Shown: one piece after another, positions 8,630 to 17,692 of the stretch
Layout: every line of letters begins with the position of its first letter
How positions within the stretch are numbered: the first letter of the stretch is position 1
Origin: SIG672 sp045580325
GTDB lineage: Bacteria > Bacillota > Clostridia > Oscillospirales > CAG-272
Direction: 5' to 3'
DNA: 64,000 nt
NCBI GenBank assembly: GCA_045580325.1
Contig: JAZNNR010000007.1
Location: 62,001 to 126,000, forward strand
Program-made: the position numbers and the translations under genes
The notes under the pieces: model-generated
The model's input: only the letters and a program-made list of their open reading frames with translations
What the model was told of the DNA's origin: nothing
Database searches by the model: none

Positions 8630-9019
8630 ATGGAACTTATCGAAATGGCAGCAATACTCGGACAGAGGATCAGATCCTCCGAGGCAGGACAGCGTCTTGA
8701 AAACGCAGCAAAGGCATACGCAGAAAACACAGAGCTTCGCTCTGCATTTACAGAGTATCAGGTACAGCAGAAGGTGCTTGAGGAGCACGGTGCGCTCGAG
8801 GTAAAGGACGAGGCGCTTATTGCCGCAATAGACAAGCGTCTTAACGAGATATACGATCAGATAATCAGCCACGAAACCTATAAGGAATACGAGGCTGCAC
8901 AGGAAGCGTACAACAATCTTATTTCCAACCTTATCAGCGAGGTAGTAAGACAGGCTAACGGCGGTGAAGAAGAGGGCGGATGTACACACGACTGCTCGAC
9001 CTGCGGCGGTTGCCATTAA
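8630..9019 (+). CDS. YlbF/YmcA (RicA-like) family protein with C-terminal cysteine cluster
   Basis: 129 residues: a helical Com_YlbF domain (about 1-105) ending in a tail with cysteines at 118, 122, 125 and 128 (C-x3-C-x2-C-x2-C). In B. subtilis the family members YlbF, YmcA and YaaT (RicF, RicA, RicT) form a complex carrying 4Fe-4S clusters that acts on RNA processing, competence and sporulation. Position directly after miaB and before mutS is that of ymcA, so RicA is the better ortholog guess. The cysteine tail fits cluster ligation. An AAGGAG site precedes the ATG and the gene starts 29 bases after miaB. Confidence 0.85.
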   Translation: MELIEMAAILGQRIRSSEAGQRLENAAKAYAENTELRSAFTEYQVQQKVLEEHGALEVKDEALIAAIDKRLNEIYDQIISHETYKEYEAAQEAYNNLISNLISEVVRQANGGEEEGGCTHDCSTCGGCH

Positions 9020-9074
9020 AGAATCGCGCAGAGCGTGATTAGGCAGATTTAAACGCTCCGACTCAAGCGGTATT

Positions 9075-9130
9075 TTTTAGTAAAGTTTTTGAAAGAGCGC
9101 GAGACAACTTTTTTCAAAAAGTTGTCTCGC
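9075..9130 (+). repeat. Palindromic repeat element, copy A
   Basis: Starts with the shared 17-mer TTTTAGTAAAGTTTTTG, then a perfect 15-base-pair hairpin (9099-9113 with 9116-9130, two-base gap) whose inner part is CTTTTTTCAAAAAG. The outer stem bases (GCGAGACAA) differ from other copies but pair perfectly, showing compensatory change. Confidence 0.85.
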
Positions 9131-9254
9131 AGAAAAAGTTTTTGACAGGGCAAAACCGATGCTTCGCATCGCTTGGCAGTTTCGCTGTCGGACAGCCGTC
9201 CGACTTTTCGCTTCACGAAAACCGCAAACTGCGCCCCTTGATTTAAGTGTTATC

Positions 9255-9307
9255 TTTTAGTAAAGTTTTTGAAAGGCTTGGGAAACTTTTTTCAAAAAGT
9301 TTCCCAA
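9255..9307 (+). repeat. Palindromic repeat element, copy B
   Basis: Same 17-mer TTTTAGTAAAGTTTTTG as copy A, then a perfect 14-base-pair hairpin (9278-9291 with 9294-9307) with outer stem TTGGGAAAC. It ends 20 bases before the mutS start codon, so it lies in or next to the mutS leader. Confidence 0.85.
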
Positions 9308-9327
9308 TATAATAGGTTAAAAAAATT

Positions 9328-11916
9328 ATGGCACTTTCGCCGATGATGCAGCAATATCTGCAAATAAAAAGTCAGAATGAAGATGCGATACTTTTCTTCC
9401 GTCTTGGCGACTTTTATGAAATGTTTTATGACGACGCAAAGCTTGTTTCGCGTGAGCTCGACCTTACGCTCACGGGTAAGCAGTGCGGCGACGTCGAGCG
9501 CGCTCCGATGTGCGGAGTACCCTATCACAGCGCGGACATTTACATAGGAAAGCTCGTCGAGAGAGGCTATAAGGTAGTAATTTGCGAGCAGACAGAAGAC
9601 CCTGCGACGACCAAAGGACTTGTAAAGCGCGAGGTCGTAAGAACTATTACCCCCGGCACCGTAACCGATACAAATCAGCTTACCGAGGGCAAAAATAACT
9701 ATCTTGCATCTGTTTGCGTGGGCACAAACGATGCCGCGCTCTGCTTTGCCGACGTTTCGACAGGCGAGATCCGCGCGACACTTGTCAAAAACTACAAGAG
9801 TGCACTTATAAGCGAGCTGTCGGTCTATATGCCAAAGGAGCTTATTGCAAATACTTCGCTTGAAGAGGGCTCGGAGCTTTACTCGCTTATAAAAAATAAG
9901 ATAAACGTATTTTTCAGCTCGTGCGATAAAGAGTACTTTGATCCTGCCACCTGCCGTAAGATGCTCATGACAGGACTTCAGATGACCTCCGAGGAGATAA
10001 CAGAGTGCGAGGTGCTTATCGTATCGGCAATAGGTGCGCTTTGCGCGTATATCTCTGAAACGCAGAAGATAGACATCTCCTATTTCAGAAAGCCGCAGAT
10101 ATATTCGTGCGGACAGTATCTTGAAATAGACGCGTCGACACGCCGAAATCTTGAGCTTTGCGAAACTCTGCGTACGAAGGAAAAGAAGGGAACACTTCTT
10201 TGGGTTCTTGATAAGACCTGTACCTCACTCGGAGCGAGAATGCTTCGCAAGTGGATAGAACAGCCCCTTGTAAATTCAAACGCGATACTTGAGCGTCAGG
10301 GCGCAGTTCAGGAGCTTTTTGATGAGTTCATAATAAGAGATGACCTTTACGAAAATCTCAGAGGTATGCTCGACCTTGAAAGACTTATGACAAAGGTCGT
10401 TTACGGATGTGCCAACGCAAAGGATATGCGTGCTATTGCAAATACGATAGGACATCTTCCCGAAATAAAGAAAACACTTGCGCTTTGCAAGTCAAGTAAG
10501 CTTAGCTCTCTTTATGAGAAGCTTGACGTACTTTCGGATATTTTCCGCGTGATAGACGGCTCTATTGTCGAAAACCCGCCGTTTTCGGTAAGAGAGGGTG
10601 GATTTATCGCGGACGGAGTAAACGGTGAGCTTGATAGGCTGAGAGATATTCTCAAAAACAGTAAAAAATATCTTGATAAGCTTGAGGCCGAGGAGAAGGA
10701 AAAGACGGGCATCAAGAATATGAAGATAGGATATAACCGCGTGTTCGGTTATTATATCGAGGTTTCAAAATCAAATATTCCCGACGTTCCCGAAACTTAT
10801 ATAAGAAAACAGACGCTCTCGACGGGCGAGAGATATATAACCGACGAGCTTAAACAGCTTGAAGCGACTATTCTCGGCGCGACCGATAAGATAAACGCTA
10901 TCGAATTTGAGCTTTTCACAAAGCTGCGCGAGCTTCTTACCGAAAACGTAAAGAGAATACAGGACGCGGCAGATATTATTGCCGAAACAGACGTTTACCG
11001 CTCGCTCGCACAGGTTGCCTATGAAAACGGATATACCTGCCCCGAGGTTGACGTAAGCGAGGTCATAGACATAAAGGACGGCAGACACCCTGTCGTTGAA
11101 AAATTCCTTGCTGACGGTGAAATTTTCGTTCCAAACGACACCTATACCGATACTGCCTCCTCGCGTCTGCTTATGATAACAGGGCCTAATATGGCGGGTA
11201 AATCGACATATATGCGACAGGTCGCCATCATATGCGTAATGGCGCAGATAGGCTCGTTTGTTCCCGCAAGAGATGCAAGAGTCGGCATCGTAGATAAGCT
11301 CTTTACGCGTATAGGAGCATCGGACGACCTTGCGCGCGGTCAGTCTACCTTTATGCTCGAAATGAGCGAGGTCGCGTACATACTTAAAAACGCGACACGC
11401 AGAAGTCTTATAATATACGACGAAATAGGCAGAGGTACGTCTACCTTTGACGGAATGAGTATAGCGCGTGCGGTGGCAGAATATACCGCAGGCAAGAAGA
11501 TAGGTGCGCGCACGCTTTTCGCGACCCACTATCACGAGCTGACAGAGCTTGAAGCGACAAGCGAGGGTATAGTAAACTACTCTATAACCGCGCGTAAAAA
11601 GGATAAGGGAATAGTATTTCTTCGCAAGATAGTAAGAGGCGCGGCTGACGACAGCTACGGAATAGAGGTCGCACAGCTTGCGGGAGTGCCCGGCGAAATA
11701 GTAAAGCACGCAAAGGAAATACTTGCAAAAATAGAGTCGGAAAGCGATAGGATCCAGACACATAAGAAGAATACCGACAGAGGAATCGAGTCCTTCTCGA
11801 TAGACGATTATATCGAAAAGGATATAGCCGAAAAGCTGAGAAAGACCGACGTTGAAACGCTTACCCCGATAGAAGCGCTCAACTTTGTGTATGAGCTCAA
11901 GAAAATGCTTGATTAA
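9328..11916 (+). CDS. mutS: DNA mismatch recognition ATPase MutS
   Basis: 862 residues, normal for MutS1. The mismatch-binding N-terminus has the phenylalanine-containing motif FFRLGDFYEMF near residue 33; connector, lever and clamp domains follow. The ATPase holds Walker A GPNMAGKST (about residue 617) and Walker B DEIGRGTSTFDG, with ATHYHEL after it. It detects base mismatches and recruits MutL. Followed after 50 bases by mutL; the pair is surely one unit. The start ATG has only a modest ribosome site, and copy B of the palindromic element lies just upstream. Confidence 0.97.
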   Translation: MALSPMMQQYLQIKSQNEDAILFFRLGDFYEMFYDDAKLVSRELDLTLTGKQCGDVERAPMCGVPYHSADIYIGKLVERGYKVVICEQTEDPATTKGLVKREVVRTITPGTVTDTNQLTEGKNNYLASVCVGTNDAALCFADVSTGEIRATLVKNYKSALISELSVYMPKELIANTSLEEGSELYSLIKNKINVFFSSCDKEYFDPATCRKMLMTGLQMTSEEITECEVLIVSAIGALCAYISETQKIDISYFRKPQIYSCGQYLEIDASTRRNLELCETLRTKEKKGTLLWVLDKTCTSLGARMLRKWIEQPLVNSNAILERQGAVQELFDEFIIRDDLYENLRGMLDLERLMTKVVYGCANAKDMRAIANTIGHLPEIKKTLALCKSSKLSSLYEKLDVLSDIFRVIDGSIVENPPFSVREGGFIADGVNGELDRLRDILKNSKKYLDKLEAEEKEKTGIKNMKIGYNRVFGYYIEVSKSNIPDVPETYIRKQTLSTGERYITDELKQLEATILGATDKINAIEFELFTKLRELLTENVKRIQDAADIIAETDVYRSLAQVAYENGYTCPEVDVSEVIDIKDGRHPVVEKFLADGEIFVPNDTYTDTASSRLLMITGPNMAGKSTYMRQVAIICVMAQIGSFVPARDARVGIVDKLFTRIGASDDLARGQSTFMLEMSEVAYILKNATRRSLIIYDEIGRGTSTFDGMSIARAVAEYTAGKKIGARTLFATHYHELTELEATSEGIVNYSITARKKDKGIVFLRKIVRGAADDSYGIEVAQLAGVPGEIVKHAKEILAKIESESDRIQTHKKNTDRGIESFSIDDYIEKDIAEKLRKTDVETLTPIEALNFVYELKKMLD

Positions 11917-11966
11917 GGCAAAATTATAATAATTAAAGGCGAAAAAAGAAAGGATTTGTCATAAAA

Positions 11967-13985
11967 ATGGGAATAATAAATCAGCTTGACTTTCAGGTGG
12001 CAAACCTTATTGCCGCCGGAGAAGTTGTGGACCGTCCCGCATCGGCGGTCAAGGAGCTTGTAGAAAACTCTATTGACGCGGGCGCGAGCGAAATAATAGT
12101 CGAAATAAAGCACGGCGGTATAACCTTTATACGCGTTACCGACAACGGATGCGGAATCGCGCGCGAGGATCTCCCTGTCGCGCTGAAGCGCCACGCGACA
12201 AGCAAAATATCAAAGGCATCAGACCTTGACAGTATAATGACTCTCGGCTTCAGAGGGGAAGCACTTGCGGCAATATCCTCTGTGTCGAAGGTCAGAATAA
12301 TGACCAAGCGTCCCGAGGACGATTTCGGCACTCTGCTTACCTCTGAATTCGGAAAGGTTACCGATATTGTCGAAAGCGGCACTCGAAACGGTACGACTAT
12401 AATCGTCGAGGAGCTTTTCTCCAACGTTCCCGCGCGCAGAAAATTCCTCAAAAAAGACGCGACCGAGGCTATGGCAATAATTTCAGCCGTTGAAAAGCAG
12501 GCGCTTTCACGCCCCGATATATCGATAAGCGTTATTTCCGACTCGGTACAGAAGTTTAAAACACCGGGCGACGGCAAGATAATCAGCGTTATGCGTGCTA
12601 TCTTCGGAAAGGATTTTACCTCAAAAATTACAGAGGTGCGCTCGATGACAGAGGGTATAGAGGTGAACGGATATGTCGGACTTCCCGAAAACGTGCGCCC
12701 GAACCGAAATTTTCAGATATTTTTCATCAACGGAAGATATATAAGAAGCAAAACTGTGTGCGCGGCACTCGAGCAGGCGTTTGATTCCTATCTCGAAAGC
12801 TCGAAATTTCCCTGTGCAGTGCTCTATATTTACATTCACCCCGCATTTGTTGACGTAAACGTGCATCCGACTAAGCTTGAGGTCAAATTCTCAAACGACC
12901 GCTCGATATTCGATGCGGTCTACTGTGCGGTCAAAAACGCGCTACTCAATCACAGAATGGACCCCGATATCGATATTCAGCTTCAGCCGAGGCACGTTAC
13001 ACCCGAAAAATACGATGCGGTAAACGCTTTCGTGCCGATATATGACAGAATAGCGTCCGAGGGTAAGCCCAAGACCGAGCAGAGATCTGTTTTTGAAAAT
13101 CTCGGCAGTGCGGTCTTTGAAAAGGAAAAGGAAGAAACGAGAAGCTATACTCCCGAAACACAGGAAAAATCTGTAGAAGAGAAGGCGGCAGAGAAGACCG
13201 CCGAGAATCCGCTTGATATTTCATTCGGAGCGGCGTCCGATTTCTCGAGCTTTGGAAATACCTTCATTGATATAGAAAAGATAACTCCTAAAGAGAGCGA
13301 AGCTGCCCCAGAGGCAAAGGAAAGCGCTCCCGAGCAGGAGAAATATCTTTTCAGCCTTTCGGATATGACAGCCGAGCAGGTAACCAAGCAGAATATAGAA
13401 AAGCCTTACAGGATTCTCGGAACGGCATTCCACGCATACATATTCGTGGAGCTTGACGGCAAAATAATGGTCGTTGACAAGCACGCCGCTCACGAAAGAA
13501 TACTTTTTGAGGATATGAGAAGAATACTCAGTAGCAGCGAAAGCCACTCACAGCTTCTCATAGTCCCCGAAAGCCTGACTCTCGGCAGTGAGGAATTTGC
13601 CGCTGTTGTTGAGTACAGCGACGATATAAAGGCATTCGGATTTGATTTTGAGGCAAACGAAAACGGTAAGGAGATCTCTATAAGCCGTGTGCCGACGGGA
13701 ATAGACGTCCGCGACGCGCTCGATATGCTCATAGTTATAGCAGATCAGCTTGCTTCGGGCACGGGCAACGAGGTCGTAACACGCGACAGTGTATTTGAAA
13801 AAGCACTTTATCAGGCGTCCTGCAAGGCGGCTATGAAGGCGGGAATCGCAGATAACGATACCAACAACGCTTGGATAGTAGAGCGCCTTTTCCAGATTCC
13901 CGATATTAAATATTGCCCTCACGGTCGTCCCTGTACCTTTGAGCTTTCCGAAAACGAACTCGAAAAACGCTTCAACAGAACTTAA
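11967..13985 (+). CDS. mutL: DNA mismatch repair endonuclease MutL
   Basis: 672 residues. The GHKL ATPase occupies the N-terminus (VENSIDAGA, DNGCGI, GFRGEALAAI). A long acidic linker (about 355-470) follows, then the dimerisation and nicking domain with DKHAAHERI (about residue 503), AACKAAMKAG-like helix and CPHGRPC near the end. The intact metal-site motifs mean this MutL should nick DNA, as expected in an organism without MutH. AAAGGA site upstream of the ATG. The stop codon lies inside a small inverted repeat (13981-13999). Confidence 0.97.
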   Translation: MGIINQLDFQVANLIAAGEVVDRPASAVKELVENSIDAGASEIIVEIKHGGITFIRVTDNGCGIAREDLPVALKRHATSKISKASDLDSIMTLGFRGEALAAISSVSKVRIMTKRPEDDFGTLLTSEFGKVTDIVESGTRNGTTIIVEELFSNVPARRKFLKKDATEAMAIISAVEKQALSRPDISISVISDSVQKFKTPGDGKIISVMRAIFGKDFTSKITEVRSMTEGIEVNGYVGLPENVRPNRNFQIFFINGRYIRSKTVCAALEQAFDSYLESSKFPCAVLYIYIHPAFVDVNVHPTKLEVKFSNDRSIFDAVYCAVKNALLNHRMDPDIDIQLQPRHVTPEKYDAVNAFVPIYDRIASEGKPKTEQRSVFENLGSAVFEKEKEETRSYTPETQEKSVEEKAAEKTAENPLDISFGAASDFSSFGNTFIDIEKITPKESEAAPEAKESAPEQEKYLFSLSDMTAEQVTKQNIEKPYRILGTAFHAYIFVELDGKIMVVDKHAAHERILFEDMRRILSSSESHSQLLIVPESLTLGSEEFAAVVEYSDDIKAFGFDFEANENGKEISISRVPTGIDVRDALDMLIVIADQLASGTGNEVVTRDSVFEKALYQASCKAAMKAGIADNDTNNAWIVERLFQIPDIKYCPHGRPCTFELSENELEKRFNRT

Positions 13986-14005
13986 GGCGCTGCCTTAAGA
14001 ATCCG

Positions 14006-14057
14006 CTTAGAAACTTTTTGGAAAAAGTTTCTAAGAACTTCAAAAACTTTACTAAAA
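14006..14057 (-). repeat. Palindromic repeat element, copy C
   Basis: Minus-strand orientation. The 17-mer TTTTAGTAAAGTTTTTG is at 14057-14041 and a perfect 14-base-pair hairpin at 14006-14019 with 14022-14035 (outer stem CTTAGAAAC). Followed on the minus strand by AAGCGGATTC and a second short hairpin, the same arrangement as copy E. Confidence 0.85.
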
Positions 14058-14371
14058 GTAAAATTGTTTTTAATTTTCCGTGTGTTAGCACTATCTCAAA
14101 TATTATTCACAAAACTAATGGCACAGCCCTCCGCCGCGTCTTATTCGCGGCGCGAGCAAAACCGACCATAGAGGTCGGGAGGTTTTGCGGTAAGAGGGAT
14201 GGGATTCTTAGGGAAGGGAAACCTCCCTTCCCATAAGTCGTTCTTTGGTTCATTTCTGTCGACACAGAAATGAACGAAAAGATTTACAAGCGCGTTTTAT
14301 GTATGTTTGCACTACCTAAAACATCTCTAGCAAAGCTAACGGCGCTATGTGAGCACCTTCGATAAATCAGA

Positions 14372-14410
14372 AAAACGCATCATCTGCATTGATGATGTGT
14401 TTTTATTTTT
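14372..14410 (+). terminator. Terminator-like hairpin
   Basis: ACGCATCATC pairs with GATGATGTGT (one G-U pair) and is followed by TTTTTATTTTT. No gene directly precedes it on the plus strand within 350 bases, so it may end read-through from mutL or be a relic of a lost gene. Confidence 0.6.
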
Positions 14411-14445
14411 CAACCGACAGTTGATTTTTTTCGTTTAAGCGGTTA

Positions 14446-14474
14446 TTGTCAATAAAAGATTTTGGTGATATAAT
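14446..14474 (+). promoter_or_regulatory. Promoter of the XRE regulator gene
   Basis: TTGTCA (14446-14451), spacer of 17 bases, TATAAT (14469-14474), 45 bases upstream of the start codon. Confidence 0.75.
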
Positions 14475-14518
14475 ATAAGCACAAGGCAGGCGCCGCCTTG
14501 AATTTCGGAGGTGAATTT

Positions 14519-15310
14519 ATGAATATTGGAAATAAAATCAAAGAACTAAGAAAGCAACGCGGCGTTACTCAAGAACAACTCGCGGATAGTATGGGAGTTT
14601 CTTTTCAAGCGGTTAGCAAATGGGAAAATAATATAGCTTTGCCCGATATTACAATTGCTCCCGCTTTAGCAAGTTATTTTGGCGTGTCTATGGATGTTCT
14701 TTTCGATTTCAATTTGAAAGAAATTGAAGATAAAGCATTTGCTATTGCAAAGGAAAGCTGGAAATATCGTACTTCTGATTGGGAGAAAGCGCGAAACATT
14801 ATAGATGAGGGATTAAAAACATACCCTGATAATGTTGTCCTGTTGATCAATAGGCTTTATGTTATGAGCAGCGAGGAAACACCCGACGAGGTTATTAAAA
14901 TAGCGTTAAAAATTATTGATCTTTCAAAAGATGAAGCAATAAAATATGATGCTTGTCAGTTTCTTGCATATGCGTACAAGGCAAAGGGCGATTATGAAAG
15001 CGCACGAAAAGCAATTGACATCATTCCCGACATTCGTTTTTCTAATCAACGATTGAAGGCATGCATTTTACAAGGGGAAGAAAAATGGGACGCTGCATGT
15101 CAAGAGTTCGATGAGGCTTTATATGCATTTATGTTTATCACATATAGAATGGCAGAATGTTGCGAGGATAAGGGCGAATACAATGAAGCACTAGAATATT
15201 ACGAGAATGCTTTACGTGTACTTGACATCTATAAGGTGAAGGAAAGCTGGTATGGTTTCCGTAAAGGGTTTAGTAAAGAAATTGCGAAGATAAAAGAAAA
15301 AGCGAAATAA
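14519..15310 (+). CDS. XRE-family transcriptional regulator with C-terminal helical repeats
   Basis: 263 residues. Residues 1-65 form an XRE helix-turn-helix (KIKELRKQRGVTQEQLADSM, then VSFQAVSKWENN), followed by an all-helical region with TPR-like stretches (YEKAR/ALEYYENALR spacing) that probably senses a ligand or partner. The start at 14519 is fixed by GGAGGTG (14507-14513). The DNA is visibly less GC-rich than the mutL region before it. This two-part design is common in Clostridia regulators of neighbouring transport or stress genes, but no obvious target lies beside it. Function unknown beyond DNA binding. Confidence 0.85.
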   Translation: MNIGNKIKELRKQRGVTQEQLADSMGVSFQAVSKWENNIALPDITIAPALASYFGVSMDVLFDFNLKEIEDKAFAIAKESWKYRTSDWEKARNIIDEGLKTYPDNVVLLINRLYVMSSEETPDEVIKIALKIIDLSKDEAIKYDACQFLAYAYKAKGDYESARKAIDIIPDIRFSNQRLKACILQGEEKWDAACQEFDEALYAFMFITYRMAECCEDKGEYNEALEYYENALRVLDIYKVKESWYGFRKGFSKEIAKIKEKAK

Positions 15311-15409
15311 AAATATCGCATTTGATCCGTAAAGAGCAATACTTGTCAGGAATGTAGATGGAATTTCTCACCCTACAAAAACTTTTTACAACCAAACAAG
15401 GCTTACCCC

Positions 15410-15438
15410 TTGACAAAACCAAAGTTTGAGCGTATAAT
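15410..15438 (+). promoter_or_regulatory. Promoter of the thrS T-box leader
   Basis: TTGACA (15410-15415), 17-base spacer, TATAAT (15433-15438): perfect consensus. Transcription should begin near 15445, giving a leader of about 260 bases before thrS. Confidence 0.88.
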
Positions 15439-15444
15439 AATCCT

Positions 15445-15667
15445 AGTATTTCTGAAATATCAGAAAAAGCAAACGGACAAACACGTAAAAACCTTGCCGT
15501 CCACAGAGAGTCGTCGGAAGCTGAAAAGACGATGTCGGAAGCTTTACGCTACCACCGCGCGCCTTGTAAAACTTAATAAAATGAGTTAAAGCTCGGGTGG
15601 AACCGTGCGGATCAATATGTTTTATCCACACCCCGGACAAGTTTTTGTCCGAGGTGTGTTTTTATTT
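15445..15667 (+). promoter_or_regulatory. T-box riboswitch controlling thrS
   Basis: The leader shows a T-box order of elements. An AGAGAG-type stem I start (about 15499) comes first, then a candidate threonine specifier ACC (15551-15553, or the adjacent ACC 15554-15556), then the T-box core GGGTGGAACCGTGCGG (15595-15610). Last is a terminator stem CACACCCCGGACAA/TTGTCCGAGGTGTG (15627-15640 with 15645-15658) and a T-tract. Uncharged tRNA-Thr should bind the specifier and T-box and open the terminator, so thrS is expressed when threonine is scarce. The exact specifier position is inferred; the class is clear from the core and the downstream gene. Confidence 0.93.
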
Positions 15668-15704
15668 TAAATAATAAAAGACCATTATAAATAAGGAGAA
15701 GAAA

Positions 15705-17630
15705 ATGAAATTCAAGATTTTAGACAAAGAAATCGAGCTTGAAGCGCCCGTAACAGTTTACGAGGCACTCAGAGCCGCAGAGGCATCAAATAATAAGGTG
15801 CTTGCCGCAAAGGTAAACGGCGAGGTCGCAGAGCTTACAGCACCTCTTAACGCCGATGCCGAAATCACTCCGCTTACGTTTGACGACGCAGAGGGAAAGG
15901 CAGTATTCCGTCATAGCGCGTCGCACATTATGGCACAGGCTGTAAAAAGACTTTACCCCGACGCAAAGCTCACGATAGGACCGGCAGTTGACGACGGATT
16001 CTATTATGACTTTGACAGCGATATTTCCTTCACCCCTGAAATTCTTTCGAAGATCGAAGGCGAAATGAAGAAGATCGTTAAGGAAAACCTTAAAATCGAA
16101 AGATTTTTGCTCCCGAGAGATGAAGCGATCAAGCTTATGGAAGAGAGAAACGAGCCGTACAAGGTGCTTCTTATCGCAAGAATCCCCGAGGGCGAAGATA
16201 TTTCCTTCTACCGTCAGGGCGAGTTTGTTGACCTGTGCGCAGGACCTCACCTTTTCAGCACAGGCGCGGTAAAAGCCTTCAAGCTTACACAGTGCACAGG
16301 CGCATACTGGGAAGGCAAGTCTGAAAACAAGATGCTTCAGAGAATTTACGGTATAGCATATCCGAACAAGGCTGATATGGAAGAATATATCGCGCGTGTT
16401 GAAGAAGCAAAGAAGCGCGACCACAATAAGCTCGGAAGAGAGCTTGAGCTCTTCACAACGTCCGATCTTATCGGTCAGGGACTTCCGATAATGCTTCCCA
16501 AGGGCGCAAGAATTATACAGACACTTCAGAGATTCGTTGAAGACGAGGAGCAAAAGCGCGGCTGGCTTCTCACAAAGACTCCTTATATGGCGAAATCCGA
16601 TCTTTATAAGGTTTCGGGACACTGGGATCACTACCTTGACGGAATGTTCGTGCTCGGCGATCCCGAGGACAAGGAATGTATGGCACTCCGTCCTATGACC
16701 TGCCCCTTCCAGTATCAAGCATATCTGAGTAAGGGCAGATCTTACCGCGATCTCCCGCTCCGCTATAACGAAACATCAACACTCTTCAGAAATGAAGCCT
16801 CGGGCGAAATGCACGGTCTTATCCGCGTTCGTCAGTTTACGATCTCCGAAGGACACCTTATGTGTACTCCCGAGCAGCTCGAGGACGAATTCAAGGGCTG
16901 TCTTGAGCTTGCGATATATATGCTCAAAACTCTCGGACTTTACGAGGACGTTTCTTACAGATTCTCGCAGTGGGATCCTTCCGACCGCGAAAAGTATATA
17001 GGCACAGAGGAGCAGTGGAACGAAGCACAGGATATGATGGCGAGAATACTCGATCACCTTGAAATTCCTTATAAGGTAGGCGTAGGTGAAGCGGCATTCT
17101 ACGGACCGAAGCTCGACATCCAGATAAAGAACGTTCACGGTAAGGAAGATACCCTTATCACGATTCAGATCGACCAGATGCTCGCAGAAAAGTTCGGTAT
17201 GGAATACGTTGACCGCGACGGAACAAAGAAGCACCCCTATATCATTCACAGAACCTCGATCGGCTGCTACGAGCGTACACTCGCGCTTCTTATCGAAAAG
17301 TATGCAGGTGCATTCCCGCTCTGGCTCGCGCCCGTACAGGCAAAGATCCTTCCCATCGGAGGAGAACAGCACGAGGCAGCAGAGGTACTTTACGACAAGC
17401 TCACCTCGCTCGGTATGCGCGTAGAGCTTGACGAGAGAAACGAGAAGATAGGATACAAGATCCGCGAAGCACAGCTTGCAAAGATCCCTTATATGCTCGT
17501 TCTCGGTGCGAAGGAGGTCGAAGAGGGAACGGTTGCCGTTCGCTCACGCAAGGCACTTGATATGGGTGCTATGCCGATAGACGATTTCGTAAATATGGCA
17601 CTTGAAGAGATCAGAACAAAGGCTAAATAA
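15705..17630 (+). CDS. thrS: Threonine--tRNA ligase
   Basis: 641 residues, standard length. N-terminal TGS domain (1-60), editing domain with HSASH and DLCAGPH zinc-type motifs, then class II catalytic core and anticodon-binding domain. The catalytic zinc cysteine lies in MTCPFQYQ, where many ThrRS have NCPGH; the later histidines are present in SGEMHGLIRVRQF and PYIIHRTS. Loads threonine onto tRNA-Thr and removes mischarged serine. AAGGAG ribosome site, T-box control upstream, terminator at 17639-17668. Confidence 0.96.
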   Translation: MKFKILDKEIELEAPVTVYEALRAAEASNNKVLAAKVNGEVAELTAPLNADAEITPLTFDDAEGKAVFRHSASHIMAQAVKRLYPDAKLTIGPAVDDGFYYDFDSDISFTPEILSKIEGEMKKIVKENLKIERFLLPRDEAIKLMEERNEPYKVLLIARIPEGEDISFYRQGEFVDLCAGPHLFSTGAVKAFKLTQCTGAYWEGKSENKMLQRIYGIAYPNKADMEEYIARVEEAKKRDHNKLGRELELFTTSDLIGQGLPIMLPKGARIIQTLQRFVEDEEQKRGWLLTKTPYMAKSDLYKVSGHWDHYLDGMFVLGDPEDKECMALRPMTCPFQYQAYLSKGRSYRDLPLRYNETSTLFRNEASGEMHGLIRVRQFTISEGHLMCTPEQLEDEFKGCLELAIYMLKTLGLYEDVSYRFSQWDPSDREKYIGTEEQWNEAQDMMARILDHLEIPYKVGVGEAAFYGPKLDIQIKNVHGKEDTLITIQIDQMLAEKFGMEYVDRDGTKKHPYIIHRTSIGCYERTLALLIEKYAGAFPLWLAPVQAKILPIGGEQHEAAEVLYDKLTSLGMRVELDERNEKIGYKIREAQLAKIPYMLVLGAKEVEEGTVAVRSRKALDMGAMPIDDFVNMALEEIRTKAK

Positions 17631-17638
17631 ACAATTTT

Positions 17639-17668
17639 CGGCAGGGGTGTTGTTCCTCTGCCGATTTT
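17639..17668 (+). terminator. Terminator after thrS
   Basis: CGGCAGGGG (17639-17647) pairs with CCTCTGCCG (17655-17663) with one G-U pair and is followed by ATTTTG. It partly overlaps a candidate promoter for the Nudix gene. Confidence 0.7.
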
Positions 17669-17678
17669 GTGGTATAAT
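17650..17678 (+). promoter_or_regulatory. Candidate promoter of the Nudix gene
   Basis: TTGTTC (17650-17655), 17-base spacer, TATAAT (17673-17678). The -10 is perfect, the -35 weak, and it overlaps the thrS terminator. Transcription from here would read through the repeat at 17693-17810. Confidence 0.45.
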
Positions 17679-17692
17679 GGGATTAAATAAAA

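Larger units (their letters stand above)
9020..9327. other. Gene-free stretch between ricA-like gene and mutS, filled with hairpins
   Basis: 308 bases with no credible reading frame. It contains two direct copies of the palindromic element described separately (9075-9130 and 9255-9307). Between them are short hairpins such as CGATGCTTCGCATCG near 9157-9171 and CGGACAGCCGTCCG near 9189-9202. It may end transcription after the ricA-like gene or act on RNA stability. No promoter of quality is visible for mutS. Confidence 0.75.
13986..14518. other. Gene-free structured stretch between mutL and an XRE regulator
   Basis: 533 bases with no supported gene. From left to right it holds an inverted repeat across the mutL stop (13981-13988 with 13992-13999), palindromic element copy C in reverse orientation, and GC-rich hairpins near 14133-14153, 14159-14186, 14211-14232 (GGGAAGGGA/TCCCTTCCC) and 14249-14274 (TTCATTTCTGT/ACAGAAATGAA). 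A terminator-like hairpin (14372-14410) and the promoter of the next gene complete it. The GC-rich hairpins look like a degenerate mobile or repeat element. Confidence 0.7.

Noticed and set aside
10771..11763. A 330-codon open frame on the minus strand
   Set aside because: It lies wholly inside mutS on the opposite strand, has no ribosome site, no recognisable domain and the low-complexity look of an antisense shadow.
15786..16718. A 310-codon open frame on the minus strand
   Set aside because: Antisense to thrS, whose motifs are complete; the composition is that of a shadow frame.
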